The notes beneath the pieces were generated by a model, which saw only the letters and a list, made by a program, of their open reading frames with translations, was not told the origin of the DNA and made no database searches. Position numbers and translations under genes: made by a program. This document shows positions 32,261 to 39,456 of a DNA stretch of 64,000 nucleotides, in pieces (position 1 is the first letter of the stretch; every line of letters begins with the position of its first letter). The stretch comes from Bactericera cockerelli (Eukaryota > Arthropoda > Insecta > Hemiptera > Triozidae). The stretch covers positions 4,354,978 to 4,418,977 of the forward strand of contig CM044965.1 of assembly GCA_024516035.1 (NCBI GenBank), read 5' to 3'.

Positions 32261-32368
32261 GATGCCTTCACAAGAAAAAATAAATAAAATAAAAATTAAT
32301 CAACTTATAATTGTATATTCACTTATTCTATAAAAATAATTGCCATGATTATGGATGGAACATAAGGA

Positions 32369-32836
32369 CTAATCGAACAATTCCCACACAGACTTTTCAG
32401 GATACCGATAGTAACGACATCGGTCTACACGGTGACTGGGTATTTCATCTTTCCATAATTTAATAAATAAATTGAAATTTGTGAAAGTATCTTTTATGGT
32501 AGAGAGAAATTTTATTCTTATATTTTCATGGTAACAGTCCTTATGCTCATGTTCCACATACTTATAATTATTACATCTACAATTACGATATAAGTTATTT
32601 GAATACCCTTGTAATCTAATTAAATATAGTAAATCTTCAAAACGATGAAGAAAACAATGAGTAGTGAACGGTGGTAGACCTAGTTTAACTACTTGAGGTT
32701 TAATGTAACAAAAGAAGAAATAGGCAGGTAAACGATCAGTATAAGAGTTTTCGAAAAAATTTACAATTTCATCAACATGTCTGTTGGAAAAATCATATAC
32801 TGCTTGTCTGAATGCCAAGTCTTCTAATGTTTGCAT
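32369..32836 (-). CDS. Polinton protein of unknown function, 155 aa
   Basis: I start at the ATG at 32836; the open frame extends three codons further only through a TTG. It has a Cys/His-rich middle (NCRCNNY ... HEHKDCYHEN) that may bind zinc, aromatic-rich helices, and ends WELFD. It lies between the 166-aa gene (14 nt upstream) and PolB (108 bp downstream), in the same direction, so one transcript is plausible. No family recognised. Confidence 0.65.
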   Translation of the reverse strand: MQTLEDLAFRQAVYDFSNRHVDEIVNFFENSYTDRLPAYFFFCYIKPQVVKLGLPPFTTHCFLHRFEDLLYLIRLQGYSNNLYRNCRCNNYKYVEHEHKDCYHENIRIKFLSTIKDTFTNFNLFIKLWKDEIPSHRVDRCRYYRYPEKSVWELFD

Positions 32837-32850
32837 AGTTTTCAAATAAC

Positions 32851-33351
32851 TTAGATCGCAACTATTTCTTCTGACATACGTGTATACATATCCAACAAGA
32901 TATCAGAACATAAATCATCAAATTTTTTGGATATAACAAAATCATCACAAATATAATTAAAAAATGAGATATCCTCTATCATAATGGCTATAATGTGACA
33001 CACAAAAGAATAAATGTCAACATGTGCACATTCGCCATATTCTGGCAGACAGTATTGGTTATTTTCTAGAGTAAGGTGCATCACAGTACCCTCAAAGTCC
33101 AATATATTACTATAAAATTTTTGAAAAAGATCTTCTTGGATATGTTTTGGTAAATTTTCCTGAGCAATTGTTGCTAGTATTTTATTTTTATATCCCCTAT
33201 CAAATAAAATTATCTCTGCTATACCTTGAAAACGTGGTTCTAAATGTTTTTCCTGTATCTCTTCTGCAATTAAATAAAAAAGGCCTGAATATTCTTGAAA
33301 AAGTAAATGGCAATTATTAATTAAAGAAATAGAGTATAAGGAAGGAGACAT
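32851..33351 (-). CDS. Polinton protein of unknown function, 166 aa
   Basis: ATG at 33351, TAA at 32851. It is acidic and helix-rich, with a hydrophobic stretch about residues 110-130 (YSFVCHIIAIMIEDISFFNY) that could be a buried helix or a weak membrane segment. The C-terminus is DLCSDILLDMYTRMSEEIVAI. Only 14 nt separate it from the next gene. I do not recognise it. Its order next to PolB may be useful for matching to unknown proteins of other insect Polintons. Confidence 0.65.
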   Translation of the reverse strand: MSPSLYSISLINNCHLLFQEYSGLFYLIAEEIQEKHLEPRFQGIAEIILFDRGYKNKILATIAQENLPKHIQEDLFQKFYSNILDFEGTVMHLTLENNQYCLPEYGECAHVDIYSFVCHIIAIMIEDISFFNYICDDFVISKKFDDLCSDILLDMYTRMSEEIVAI

Positions 33352-33417
33352 TACATACCAATTTTAAATAATAAAATTTATAGCAGGTTTCACTTCTTCA
33401 GAAGGTCGCTCTTAGCT

Positions 33418-33419
33418 CT

Positions 33420-33450
<31 letters not shown>
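33418..33450. repeat. (CGT)n microsatellite inside Polinton
   Basis: About ten cgt units in the 3' flank of the 94-aa gene, in otherwise AT-rich DNA. Confidence 0.9.
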
Positions 33451-33451
<1 letters not shown>

Positions 33452-33483
33452 TTGTTCTCCAATGAGCTGAATTGCTACTGAGT

Positions 33484-33768
33484 TCAGGACATCTTCCTTC
33501 TCTTCTCCAGAAGACTATTTAATTCTTCTTCTTCTTCTTCTTTTAGCTTTGGCCACAAAATACGTTCAATTTCAAAATCACCTTCCAATTCTTCTAATTT
33601 TTCTTGGACTTTTTTTGGTCCAATTCTATATTTTAATTTAATGATAATTATATTATTTTCTTTATAGTCAATATCTTTACCATCTATGTTAAAGTTTTTC
33701 TTTATTAAAAGTTCAAAAATTCTTCTGTCCTCCTTCTTTTTAATTCTTAGTGCAACAACTGAAGACAT
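33484..33768 (-). CDS. Small charged Polinton protein, 94 aa
   Basis: ATG at 33768. It begins MSSVVALRIKKKEDRRIFEL and ends with a strongly acidic, helix-prone tail (EEEEEELNSLLEKRRK). The middle (KENNIIIIKLKYRIG) is strand-like. The size, charge and position first in the replication-side leftward group suggest a small DNA- or protein-binding factor, for example a terminal-protein or regulatory candidate, but I have no motif to support a function. A TATTTAAAG-like element lies about 360 bp upstream on the minus strand (34122-34133). Confidence 0.55.
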   Translation of the reverse strand: MSSVVALRIKKKEDRRIFELLIKKNFNIDGKDIDYKENNIIIIKLKYRIGPKKVQEKLEELEGDFEIERILWPKLKEEEEEELNSLLEKRRKMS

Positions 33769-34239
33769 AATAATTATGACAATAAAATTGGTTTTTTTAA
33801 GTTCACAATATCTTGAGTTAAATAATAAAAATTAATAGTAAATTATAAATTAAACTGTTCACGAATAAAGGAAACACCTTTTTTTATTTTATTAGGTAAA
33901 TAATCAAAAAACTGTTCACAAATAAATTACACAAAATGCAAAAAAAAGTAAATAGACAACAACAACAAAAAAAATTCACGATTAAATCTGACAAATTTTT
34001 CACGTAAAGTTCACGGGTTATAAACTTAGAGTTGGTATTATAACAGAACAACACACTTATTCGCTTCAAGTTATAGTATACTGTTCTAGTGCTGGAATGA
34101 GTATGACTATGTCCCGCTCTCGCTTTAAATACAACTACTTATCTCCTTTTAGCCCAGGTAACCGTTTCTCATTCTCAACTGTCGTTCTTTCTAATTAAAA
34201 GAAAATAATTAGAAGTTTGAGCGAGTATTCTTTTATCGT
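33769..34239. other. Polinton intergenic region with possible promoter
   Basis: AT-rich, between the capsid gene's stop and the 94-aa gene. The minus strand has gtatttaaagcgagagcggg at about 34118-34133, a TATA-like box followed by a GC-richer stretch. This could start a transcript for the replication genes. Confidence 0.4.
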
Positions 34240-35466
34240 CTACATTATTTTTTGTAATGTATTTGTCAACGGGTACAGTCTTACAAGGGCATCATGTATT
34301 ATTAGAGCATACAAAGTTGTTTTGTCTGGAACATTTTCAGCTAGTTCGTATTCGATACGAATGTCTACTGTAGAACTATGTTTCCATAGCTCGGACTGTT
34401 TTGAGCAATCAATCACTATAATAGGAGCTTTCGCTAAATATTCTTTATAGCTAAGGTAAGGTTCACCAACTTTTCCATAATAACTCTCTTGGAAATCACA
34501 ATACATAAGGTAAAGTGGAATATATTTTTTTTGTTCAAAGTCAATATTTAAAGACTCATAGGGGAAACAAACCGAGTTGAGATATATTTTTATATTCTTG
34601 AGTTTCACATGATCAAACTGAGATGGATTCTTTGTCAAACTGTTGTCACGGTCTGTTTGGAAGCCCAAAATCAAATAACGCGGAGACTCAGTTTGGGTAC
34701 TTGTCTTAACTGTCCAGTTTATCTCCTTACTTGAAGGTAAATTTGGATAGTAATTCAAATTCCATTTTCTAAAACTCATATCAATCGGAACATTTCTTTT
34801 ATATTGTGAGAGCAACTCTAAACGAATAGGATCACTGACTTGAACATGTGGTACCTTCCATATTACTTTTGTCAGTTGAACTTTTGCATCAGTTACAGCC
34901 GTGGTACCCGTAGACAAAAGAGCATCCTTGGAACTCTTGGATCTCATTAAAATCAAATCAAGACGTTGATTGAGGAGTATTTTATCATAATTCTCAGCGA
35001 AACCCAACAGATATTTCAGTTTTAAATATCCACAAAATGTATAACTTGATGTAATCTCAATTGCTTGACCTGTTGTCTCATATTTTTTCAGTTCGTCACT
35101 CGAGTAAGATGGAAGAGATTTAAGTAAACTTGTAACGCCAACGTTTTTAATGCAATCGATTTCAACACTATTCATTTCCAAGCGAATTTCATCAAACAGG
35201 AAGCATAGTCCATTGTTTACGAACTGAATGCTTTTATTGGCATCCAGATTGCTTCCATCCTCTTTCACAATTTTCCCTTCAATGTAGATTCCCGATTCAC
35301 TTACAAGTAGGTATGAACTTTCCTGGTTGATACTGATGATAATGTTGTCCGTAGAATCCAAACTGATACTTGTGTACGGTCCGTATGAATGTGTTTCGTA
35401 ACGAATTATATTTTCGTCATAGGTTACACGATTGTTTACATTCAAAATACTGTCTTCTTTGTTCAT
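34240..35466 (-). CDS. Polinton major capsid protein (double jelly-roll type)
   Basis: 408 codons; the start ATG at 35466 overlaps the stop of the preceding small ORF as ATGA. The sequence is rich in beta-strand-like segments and Ser/Thr/Asn loops, with no membrane helix. The C-terminal part (IIVIDCSKQSE, then STVDIRIEYELAENVP and YALIIHDALVRLYPLTN) is the recognisable signature of insect Polinton capsid proteins, which are predicted double jelly-roll proteins forming hexagonal capsomers. The middle RKWNLNYYPNLPSSKEINW and PRYLILGFQT are also typical. Length is slightly below the usual 450-600. It is the last of a tightly packed morphogenesis group (penton, small basic, capsid). Intact. Homology is by recall; a structure comparison was not run. 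Confidence 0.9.
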   Translation of the reverse strand: MNKEDSILNVNNRVTYDENIIRYETHSYGPYTSISLDSTDNIIISINQESSYLLVSESGIYIEGKIVKEDGSNLDANKSIQFVNNGLCFLFDEIRLEMNSVEIDCIKNVGVTSLLKSLPSYSSDELKKYETTGQAIEITSSYTFCGYLKLKYLLGFAENYDKILLNQRLDLILMRSKSSKDALLSTGTTAVTDAKVQLTKVIWKVPHVQVSDPIRLELLSQYKRNVPIDMSFRKWNLNYYPNLPSSKEINWTVKTSTQTESPRYLILGFQTDRDNSLTKNPSQFDHVKLKNIKIYLNSVCFPYESLNIDFEQKKYIPLYLMYCDFQESYYGKVGEPYLSYKEYLAKAPIIVIDCSKQSELWKHSSTVDIRIEYELAENVPDKTTLYALIIHDALVRLYPLTNTLQKIM

Positions 35467-35645
35467 TTTTGGACCACCTGATAGCCTAAACTTTGCAATA
35501 TTTTTACACTTTTTATAGTTAGTTTCTTTAATTTTCTTTTTTTCTTTTTCTTAATACTTTTCACTTGTATGTCACTTGTTGGAATGATCTTAAGGTAGGC
35601 GAGTGCTCTCTTTTTATTGCTTTTCATCCGTTTCATCACAATCAT
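35463..35645 (-). CDS. Small basic protein between penton and capsid genes, 60 aa
   Basis: The ATG at 35645 overlaps the penton stop (ATGA, 35642-35645) and its TGA overlaps the capsid start (ATGA, 35463-35466). About one third of residues are Lys or Arg, including KSIKKKKKRKLKKLTIKS, so it is a strong nucleic-acid-binding or nuclear/nucleolar-targeting candidate. Both overlaps having the same 4-nt form argues that it is a true gene translated by reinitiation, and not chance. It has no other recognisable motif. By analogy, small basic core proteins condense DNA in adenovirus virions; that is only a parallel. It could also be a translational relay that controls capsid dosage. Confidence 0.6.
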   Translation of the reverse strand: MIVMKRMKSNKKRALAYLKIIPTSDIQVKSIKKKKKRKLKKLTIKSVKILQSLGYQVVQK

Positions 35646-36325
35646 GTTTTCAAATGTAATTCCAAAGATATTTCTTCACCTCGAAAATTTATTAAATTAT
35701 GTCTTTCGTCAACAAGCTTCACAATCAATCTGTCGATCTCGTCCGTATTGAGTGGTAAATATATAACATTGTTAGGAATTTCTGTGATTCGAAAACCAGG
35801 TGGTACATTCAGGAAACATTTGTACAAACAATTACTGGGCACACCATCTTGGTAGGATCCACTAACTATGTTTATATCGACTTGTATAGAATTTATTTTG
35901 GAAATTTCCAAATTTTTTGTTGAAGTCAACATAGTATAGGCAGCGTAATTTTCTTTTGGTAGACCAAGCATATCAGCAAGTGAACGCTCCTCCTTGAAAT
36001 CAACATTATACTTGCACCAAAAAGTACATTTCAAAGTGTTTACATTAGGTTTAATGGATATTGCGTTTTCGCCCAACTTGGATTTTAAATAGTTTTCAAT
36101 ATCAAGTAATTCATACGTTCCTTCGTCTATTTCAATTTCAGTCCACTCTTTATTTTCATCCTGATATTTAAAAATATTGTTTGACTGATCAATGTTTGGG
36201 ATACTATTGTAAGTTTGAAACTGTGTCAAACCAATCACAGCATCTGGGGAAACTTTTAAAGGAGGAAATATTGAACACACAATTTCAGATTTTCTAGAAG
36301 TTATATGAAAAATTCTGCTCGACAT
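35642..36325 (-). CDS. Polinton penton-like minor capsid protein (single jelly-roll type)
   Basis: 227 codons, ATG at 36325, stop TGA overlapping the next ATG. The N-terminus (SSRIFHITSRKSEIVCSIFPP), VIGLTQFQTYNSIPNI, NTLKCTFWCKY and the C-terminal FRGEEISLELHLKT follow the pattern of the short capsid protein encoded next to the major capsid gene in animal Polintons. It is predicted to form the pentameric vertices. It is beta-rich with no membrane segment. Position between protease and capsid genes agrees with that role. It lies 23 nt downstream of the protease stop and is co-directional. Assignment is by recalled family pattern and synteny. Confidence 0.85.
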   Translation of the reverse strand: MSSRIFHITSRKSEIVCSIFPPLKVSPDAVIGLTQFQTYNSIPNIDQSNNIFKYQDENKEWTEIEIDEGTYELLDIENYLKSKLGENAISIKPNVNTLKCTFWCKYNVDFKEERSLADMLGLPKENYAAYTMLTSTKNLEISKINSIQVDINIVSGSYQDGVPSNCLYKCFLNVPPGFRITEIPNNVIYLPLNTDEIDRLIVKLVDERHNLINFRGEEISLELHLKT

Positions 36326-36348
36326 TTTTTATTTTTATTTTTTTCTTG

Positions 36349-36728
36349 TTATTTGTTAAACAATTCAATACTTTTTTGTACAATATACTTCAAACACAAG
36401 TGACCACAATTAACTGATCTGTATTGTTGATCTCGTTCATAATTATATAAAATTTTACAACCTGCAAGATAATCTCTTATTTCTACAGGTGGACGCAAGT
36501 TGCCAAAACTATCATAATAAAATGCAGAATTTTTTTTCTTCAATACAGCTGTCCAATGGCTCCCAGGTCCACTTGAAATATCGAGATTAACAATAATCAC
36601 TTCATTTCTTCTTGGTTTAGACGGTAAAACATCCAAACTGTATACGCCTCGAAAATGTGGAACATTGATTTCACGAACCTTTTTTAAAATATCAAAGTTT
36701 GTCAATGCTCTTCGAGGCAAATCATTTA
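36349..36728 (-). CDS. Adenain-like cysteine protease, in -1 frame without an ATG
   Basis: The frame has no methionine codon anywhere; the first near-cognate codon is TTG at 36718-36720. The sequence PHFRGVYSLDVLP, IVNLDISSGPGSHWTAV, YYDSFG and NCGHLCLKY is the Polinton/adenovirus-type protease. Counting from that TTG, the catalytic set is H55, D70, Q98/Q99 and C105. It would cleave capsid precursors during maturation. The frame is open back to about 36789, overlapping the end of the PLA2-like gene in -1 register. That gene's slippery heptamer (36735-36729) leads directly into this frame, so I infer it is made as a frameshifted extension. Coordinates begin at the first post-shift base block. 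Length (~126 residues) is normal for the domain. Confidence 0.88.
36646..36718 (-). promoter_or_regulatory. Possible frameshift-stimulating stem
   Basis: On the transcript, gcctcgaa (36718-36711), 10 nt after the slippery site, pairs perfectly with ttcgaggc (36653-36646) across 57 nt. The 8-bp GC-rich stem could be part of a pseudoknot. It is coding sequence of the protease. Confidence 0.4.
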
Positions 36729-37454
36729 GTTTTTTGACAAAACGTTGAAATAGTTTGAGTAGGGCTTTATGTACAATCCTTGTCCAGTCTTAATGGGAGT
36801 GACAGCACCCGAAGCACTAGCAGCTTTGAAATCTGCAATTGCTTTTGCGATACCACTTACACCACCAACAATTGATCCGAGAGCACTTAAACCAGCAAGT
36901 AACGGAATAGCAGCCGGCAAGAATCCACCCGATATTGTCTTGGGTACTCTAAGTGTTCTCGGTATTTTCTTGTTTATTTTCTTTCCGCGCATAGCTTTAC
37001 GTGCAGCCATCAGAGCATGTTTACTAATCAATTTGAGATTATCACTTTCGCCAGCAGACTTCATTCCTTCTGTAGCAGCTTTAGATAGTTTTCGAAAAGT
37101 AATTGTTGTCTTTTTTTTGCGACGAAGACCTGCACCCATTTTTCTTTTCACTTTCATAGCGTTCGTGACTAACCAGGCAGCAGCTCTTTCGGGTAACTTT
37201 GTATCTTTAGCTTTGAATCTCTGCCAGGCTTTGTTTTCCAACTCCCAATCGGCTTGTTTGCGATCAGCGTTTTTGATGGCGTACTTGAGATCGTGTTCTT
37301 TGCAGGCTGAATCCAATGGATTGATACCCTTCTGATCAATTCTCTGATCTAATTTTGTTCCTGGTCCACAGAATCTATAGGTCGGAATGTGTACTTCGAA
37401 AGGTAATTTATCAATCAAAGTATTTAGGAGACCTTTTCCACGTCTGCTTAACAT
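36726..37454 (-). CDS. PLA2-like minor virion protein of Polinton, 242 aa
   Basis: I use the ATG at 37454; the open frame extends six codons upstream only through a GTG. Residues 28-33 (FCGPGT) form a calcium loop and 50-58 (ACKEHDLKY) carry the His-Asp dyad of a phospholipase A2 domain, as in parvovirus VP1-unique regions. A basic middle follows (GLRRKKKTTITFRK, ARKAMRGKK), then a Gly/Ala-rich hydrophobic stretch at about 176-206 (GGFLPAAIPLLAGLSALGSI), reminiscent of membrane-active minor capsid proteins such as adenovirus pVI. The end has GQGLYIKPYS, a motif typical of insect Polinton minor capsid proteins. It probably helps the particle cross membranes. It is first in the leftward morphogenesis block and shares a 44-bp divergent region with the ATPase. 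It ends on the slippery heptamer leading to the protease. Confidence 0.85.
   Translation of the reverse strand: MLSRRGKGLLNTLIDKLPFEVHIPTYRFCGPGTKLDQRIDQKGINPLDSACKEHDLKYAIKNADRKQADWELENKAWQRFKAKDTKLPERAAAWLVTNAMKVKRKMGAGLRRKKKTTITFRKLSKAATEGMKSAGESDNLKLISKHALMAARKAMRGKKINKKIPRTLRVPKTISGGFLPAAIPLLAGLSALGSIVGGVSGIAKAIADFKAASASGAVTPIKTGQGLYIKPYSNYFNVLSKN
36729..36735 (-). promoter_or_regulatory. -1 ribosomal frameshift slippery heptamer
   Basis: The minus strand reads tcA AAA AAC TAA in the frame of the PLA2-like gene. A_AAA_AAC is a canonical X_XXY_YYZ site, directly followed by the zero-frame stop. A -1 slip continues into the protease frame with no intervening stop. Confidence 0.7.
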
Positions 37455-37498
37455 TAATAATAAAGTGATCACTATGAAAACATCGCTTTATATAGAAA
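37455..37498. promoter_or_regulatory. 44-bp divergent promoter region
   Basis: This is the only space between the ATGs of the PLA2-like gene (minus) and the ATPase (plus). It holds a TATA-like tatataaag on the minus strand (37487-37495) and a 10-bp palindrome agtgatcact (37464-37473). 5' UTRs must be very short, or transcripts start inside the opposite gene. Confidence 0.5.
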
Positions 37499-38191
37499 AT
37501 GAAAACAATTAATTTTAAACAAAAATTGAATGTTGAAAACTTTGATTTTGTCAGCAACGTGAGTGTACATTCAAAATTTAAGAGGCATGGAAACTTTTTT
37601 CCAAACAGTGTACGAGCTTTAATTGTTGGTCCAAGCGGATCGGGCAAAACAAACCTCCTGCTGGCTCTCTTGTTACATCCCAACGGATTACGTTTTGAAA
37701 ATGTTTACATTTACTCAAAATCAATTCACCAACCCAAATACAAATTTCTGGAGAATGTGCTGAAAGGAATTAAAGAAGTTGAATACAAAGTGTTTACAAA
37801 CAATGAAGAAGTGAATCCACCATGCGAAACAAAGACAAATAGTGTTTTTGTAATGGATGATATTGCGTTCGAGAAACAAAATAATATCAAACAATATTTT
37901 TCTCAAGGGCGACATTTTCTCATCGATACTATTCTTTTGGCACAAACCTACTCAGCTATTGGTAAACAATTGATTCGGGACAATGCAAACTTCCTTTGTA
38001 TCTTTCAACAAGATCCACTCAACTTGAAACATATCTATTCCGATCATGTGTCTGATATATCTTTTGAAAAGTTCAAACAAATGTGTCAGTATTGTTGGAA
38101 AAAAAAACATGGATTTCTTGTGTTGGACAAAGAATCAGTTCAATCTGGGCGCTTTCGTTGTGGTTTAGATACATATTTTGTGGATATATAA
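37499..38191 (+). CDS. A32-like genome-packaging ATPase (FtsK/HerA type)
   Basis: 230 codons, ATG at 37499. Walker A GPSGSGKT at about residues 44-51 and Walker B VFVMDD at about 116-121 are intact. A downstream TILLAQTYSAIGKQLIRDNANF stretch matches the sensor/arginine region of Polinton and NCLDV packaging ATPases. It would pump element DNA into preformed capsids. Size is typical (200-260). It reads rightward with the 389-aa gene, whose start lies 32 nt beyond its stop. Intact. Confidence 0.93.
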   Translation: MKTINFKQKLNVENFDFVSNVSVHSKFKRHGNFFPNSVRALIVGPSGSGKTNLLLALLLHPNGLRFENVYIYSKSIHQPKYKFLENVLKGIKEVEYKVFTNNEEVNPPCETKTNSVFVMDDIAFEKQNNIKQYFSQGRHFLIDTILLAQTYSAIGKQLIRDNANFLCIFQQDPLNLKHIYSDHVSDISFEKFKQMCQYCWKKKHGFLVLDKESVQSGRFRCGLDTYFVDI

Positions 38192-38223
38192 GACATTACT
38201 TGCCAGGTTTAGCTTATTTAGAC

Positions 38224-39393
38224 ATGAGTCTTTCAAAAGAACTTAGTGATGCTAAAATTGTCGCGAAAAAAATTAGTGACGCACAGAAAGATATACGAGC
38301 AAAAACATTATCCCTTAAAATCGGACAGGACGAGCAAACAAGCAGTATCCGCAATTTATTAAAACCAGTAGCAGAACCGTTGACGAAAATTGTTCAACTG
38401 AAAGAAAAAAAAGTTAATTTCCTGAAAAAGTTGAGAGAAAAACAACCCGTTTCCATTAAAAGAGAACCAACAGCTTCTCTGCGACTTTTACCTTCACTTT
38501 TGAAAAAATTTGAGAGTCCGTCTGGAAGATCTGCTGGAACACCTGAAACAGAATATGCAAGTCCACTAGAAAACTGGAATTTTGAATCAACTGTTCAATC
38601 GCCAGAATCAATTTATCCAAATACTTCGTATCAGAATAGTCCTATTCAATATGATAGAAATTTATTGCAGAAACAATACAACCAGACAGTCTTTCATAGC
38701 CCGAGTGACTCTTCTCCTTTAAGAGAAAGTTCTCAACATAAACGTCACAGTATTTCAATGCCCAATTCACCACAACCTTCAACTGAAGCTTTGCAAAAAA
38801 TAAAATTCTTAGAACGTAAGATACCAATGTCACCACCACCACCTATTGCAACGAGTGAATGGAATGAAGAAAATATACAAACTATGAAACCTGCGAGCGT
38901 GAATAAAACCTCTTTAATTGATCATTTTCTAAAACAACAACAAACCAATGCAATTGAAATTGACAAAGTAACAGGAGTAAAATCAAAGAATGGAAAATAT
39001 TACGTGGGGAAAAAAGAGATTCACTTTTCTAAAACACCCACCGAACAATTTCATATTGATGGTAAAGTTTATCCAGTAACGCGTGGTCTTATGGAACTTT
39101 TGTTTCTCAAACAACCCAATCATTCAAATCTTAGCACATTAGATGAAAGAAACTATAAATATATCATAGAGAGTACAAGTCTGGACCCTATAACAACAAA
39201 AGTAATCCAATATGGAAAAGGAATGATGTTGGAGAGCAATCGAGACAAGGAGTTTGTTTATTTTGACAACCCAAATGAACTAGTCGAAAGGCTTTTATTA
39301 CTCAAGAGATCACAATCTGCAGGCAATCTTGCTCATAATAATGAAATATTATCCATCGAAAGTGAACTCAAAGAATTGAATTTGATTTATTAG
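38224..39393 (+). CDS. Polinton protein of unknown function, 389 aa
   Basis: I choose the ATG at 38224 (MSLSKELSDAK) over an upstream in-frame ATG at 38083 that lies inside the ATPase gene. The N-terminal ~80 residues are Lys/Ala/Ser-rich helices. Residues about 90-220 are Pro/Ser/Thr-rich and probably disordered (SPSGRSAGTPETEYASP, SPIQYDRN, MPNSPQPSTE). The C-terminal part (SKNGKYYVGKKEIHF, then HIDGKVYPVTRGLMELLFL and a NYKYIIESTS stretch) recalls a conserved but unnamed protein of insect Polintons, possibly the one called PY. AATAAA motifs follow at about 39401-39412. No catalytic motif. A scaffold or structural role is only a guess. Confidence 0.8.
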   Translation: MSLSKELSDAKIVAKKISDAQKDIRAKTLSLKIGQDEQTSSIRNLLKPVAEPLTKIVQLKEKKVNFLKKLREKQPVSIKREPTASLRLLPSLLKKFESPSGRSAGTPETEYASPLENWNFESTVQSPESIYPNTSYQNSPIQYDRNLLQKQYNQTVFHSPSDSSPLRESSQHKRHSISMPNSPQPSTEALQKIKFLERKIPMSPPPPIATSEWNEENIQTMKPASVNKTSLIDHFLKQQQTNAIEIDKVTGVKSKNGKYYVGKKEIHFSKTPTEQFHIDGKVYPVTRGLMELLFLKQPNHSNLSTLDERNYKYIIESTSLDPITTKVIQYGKGMMLESNRDKEFVYFDNPNELVERLLLLKRSQSAGNLAHNNEILSIESELKELNLIY

Positions 39394-39456
39394 AAGAATA
39401 ATAAATAAATAAAAATCAAGAACATTATTCAAATAAATAAATTATTTTGAAAATAT

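Noticed and set aside
33418..33450. Possible CRISPR-like or regulatory array
   Set aside because: A simple (cgt)n microsatellite.
36769..37335. 188-codon ORF opposite the PLA2-like gene
   Set aside because: An antisense shadow of a well-supported gene; the hydrophobic content comes from the complementary Gly/Ala/Lys codons.
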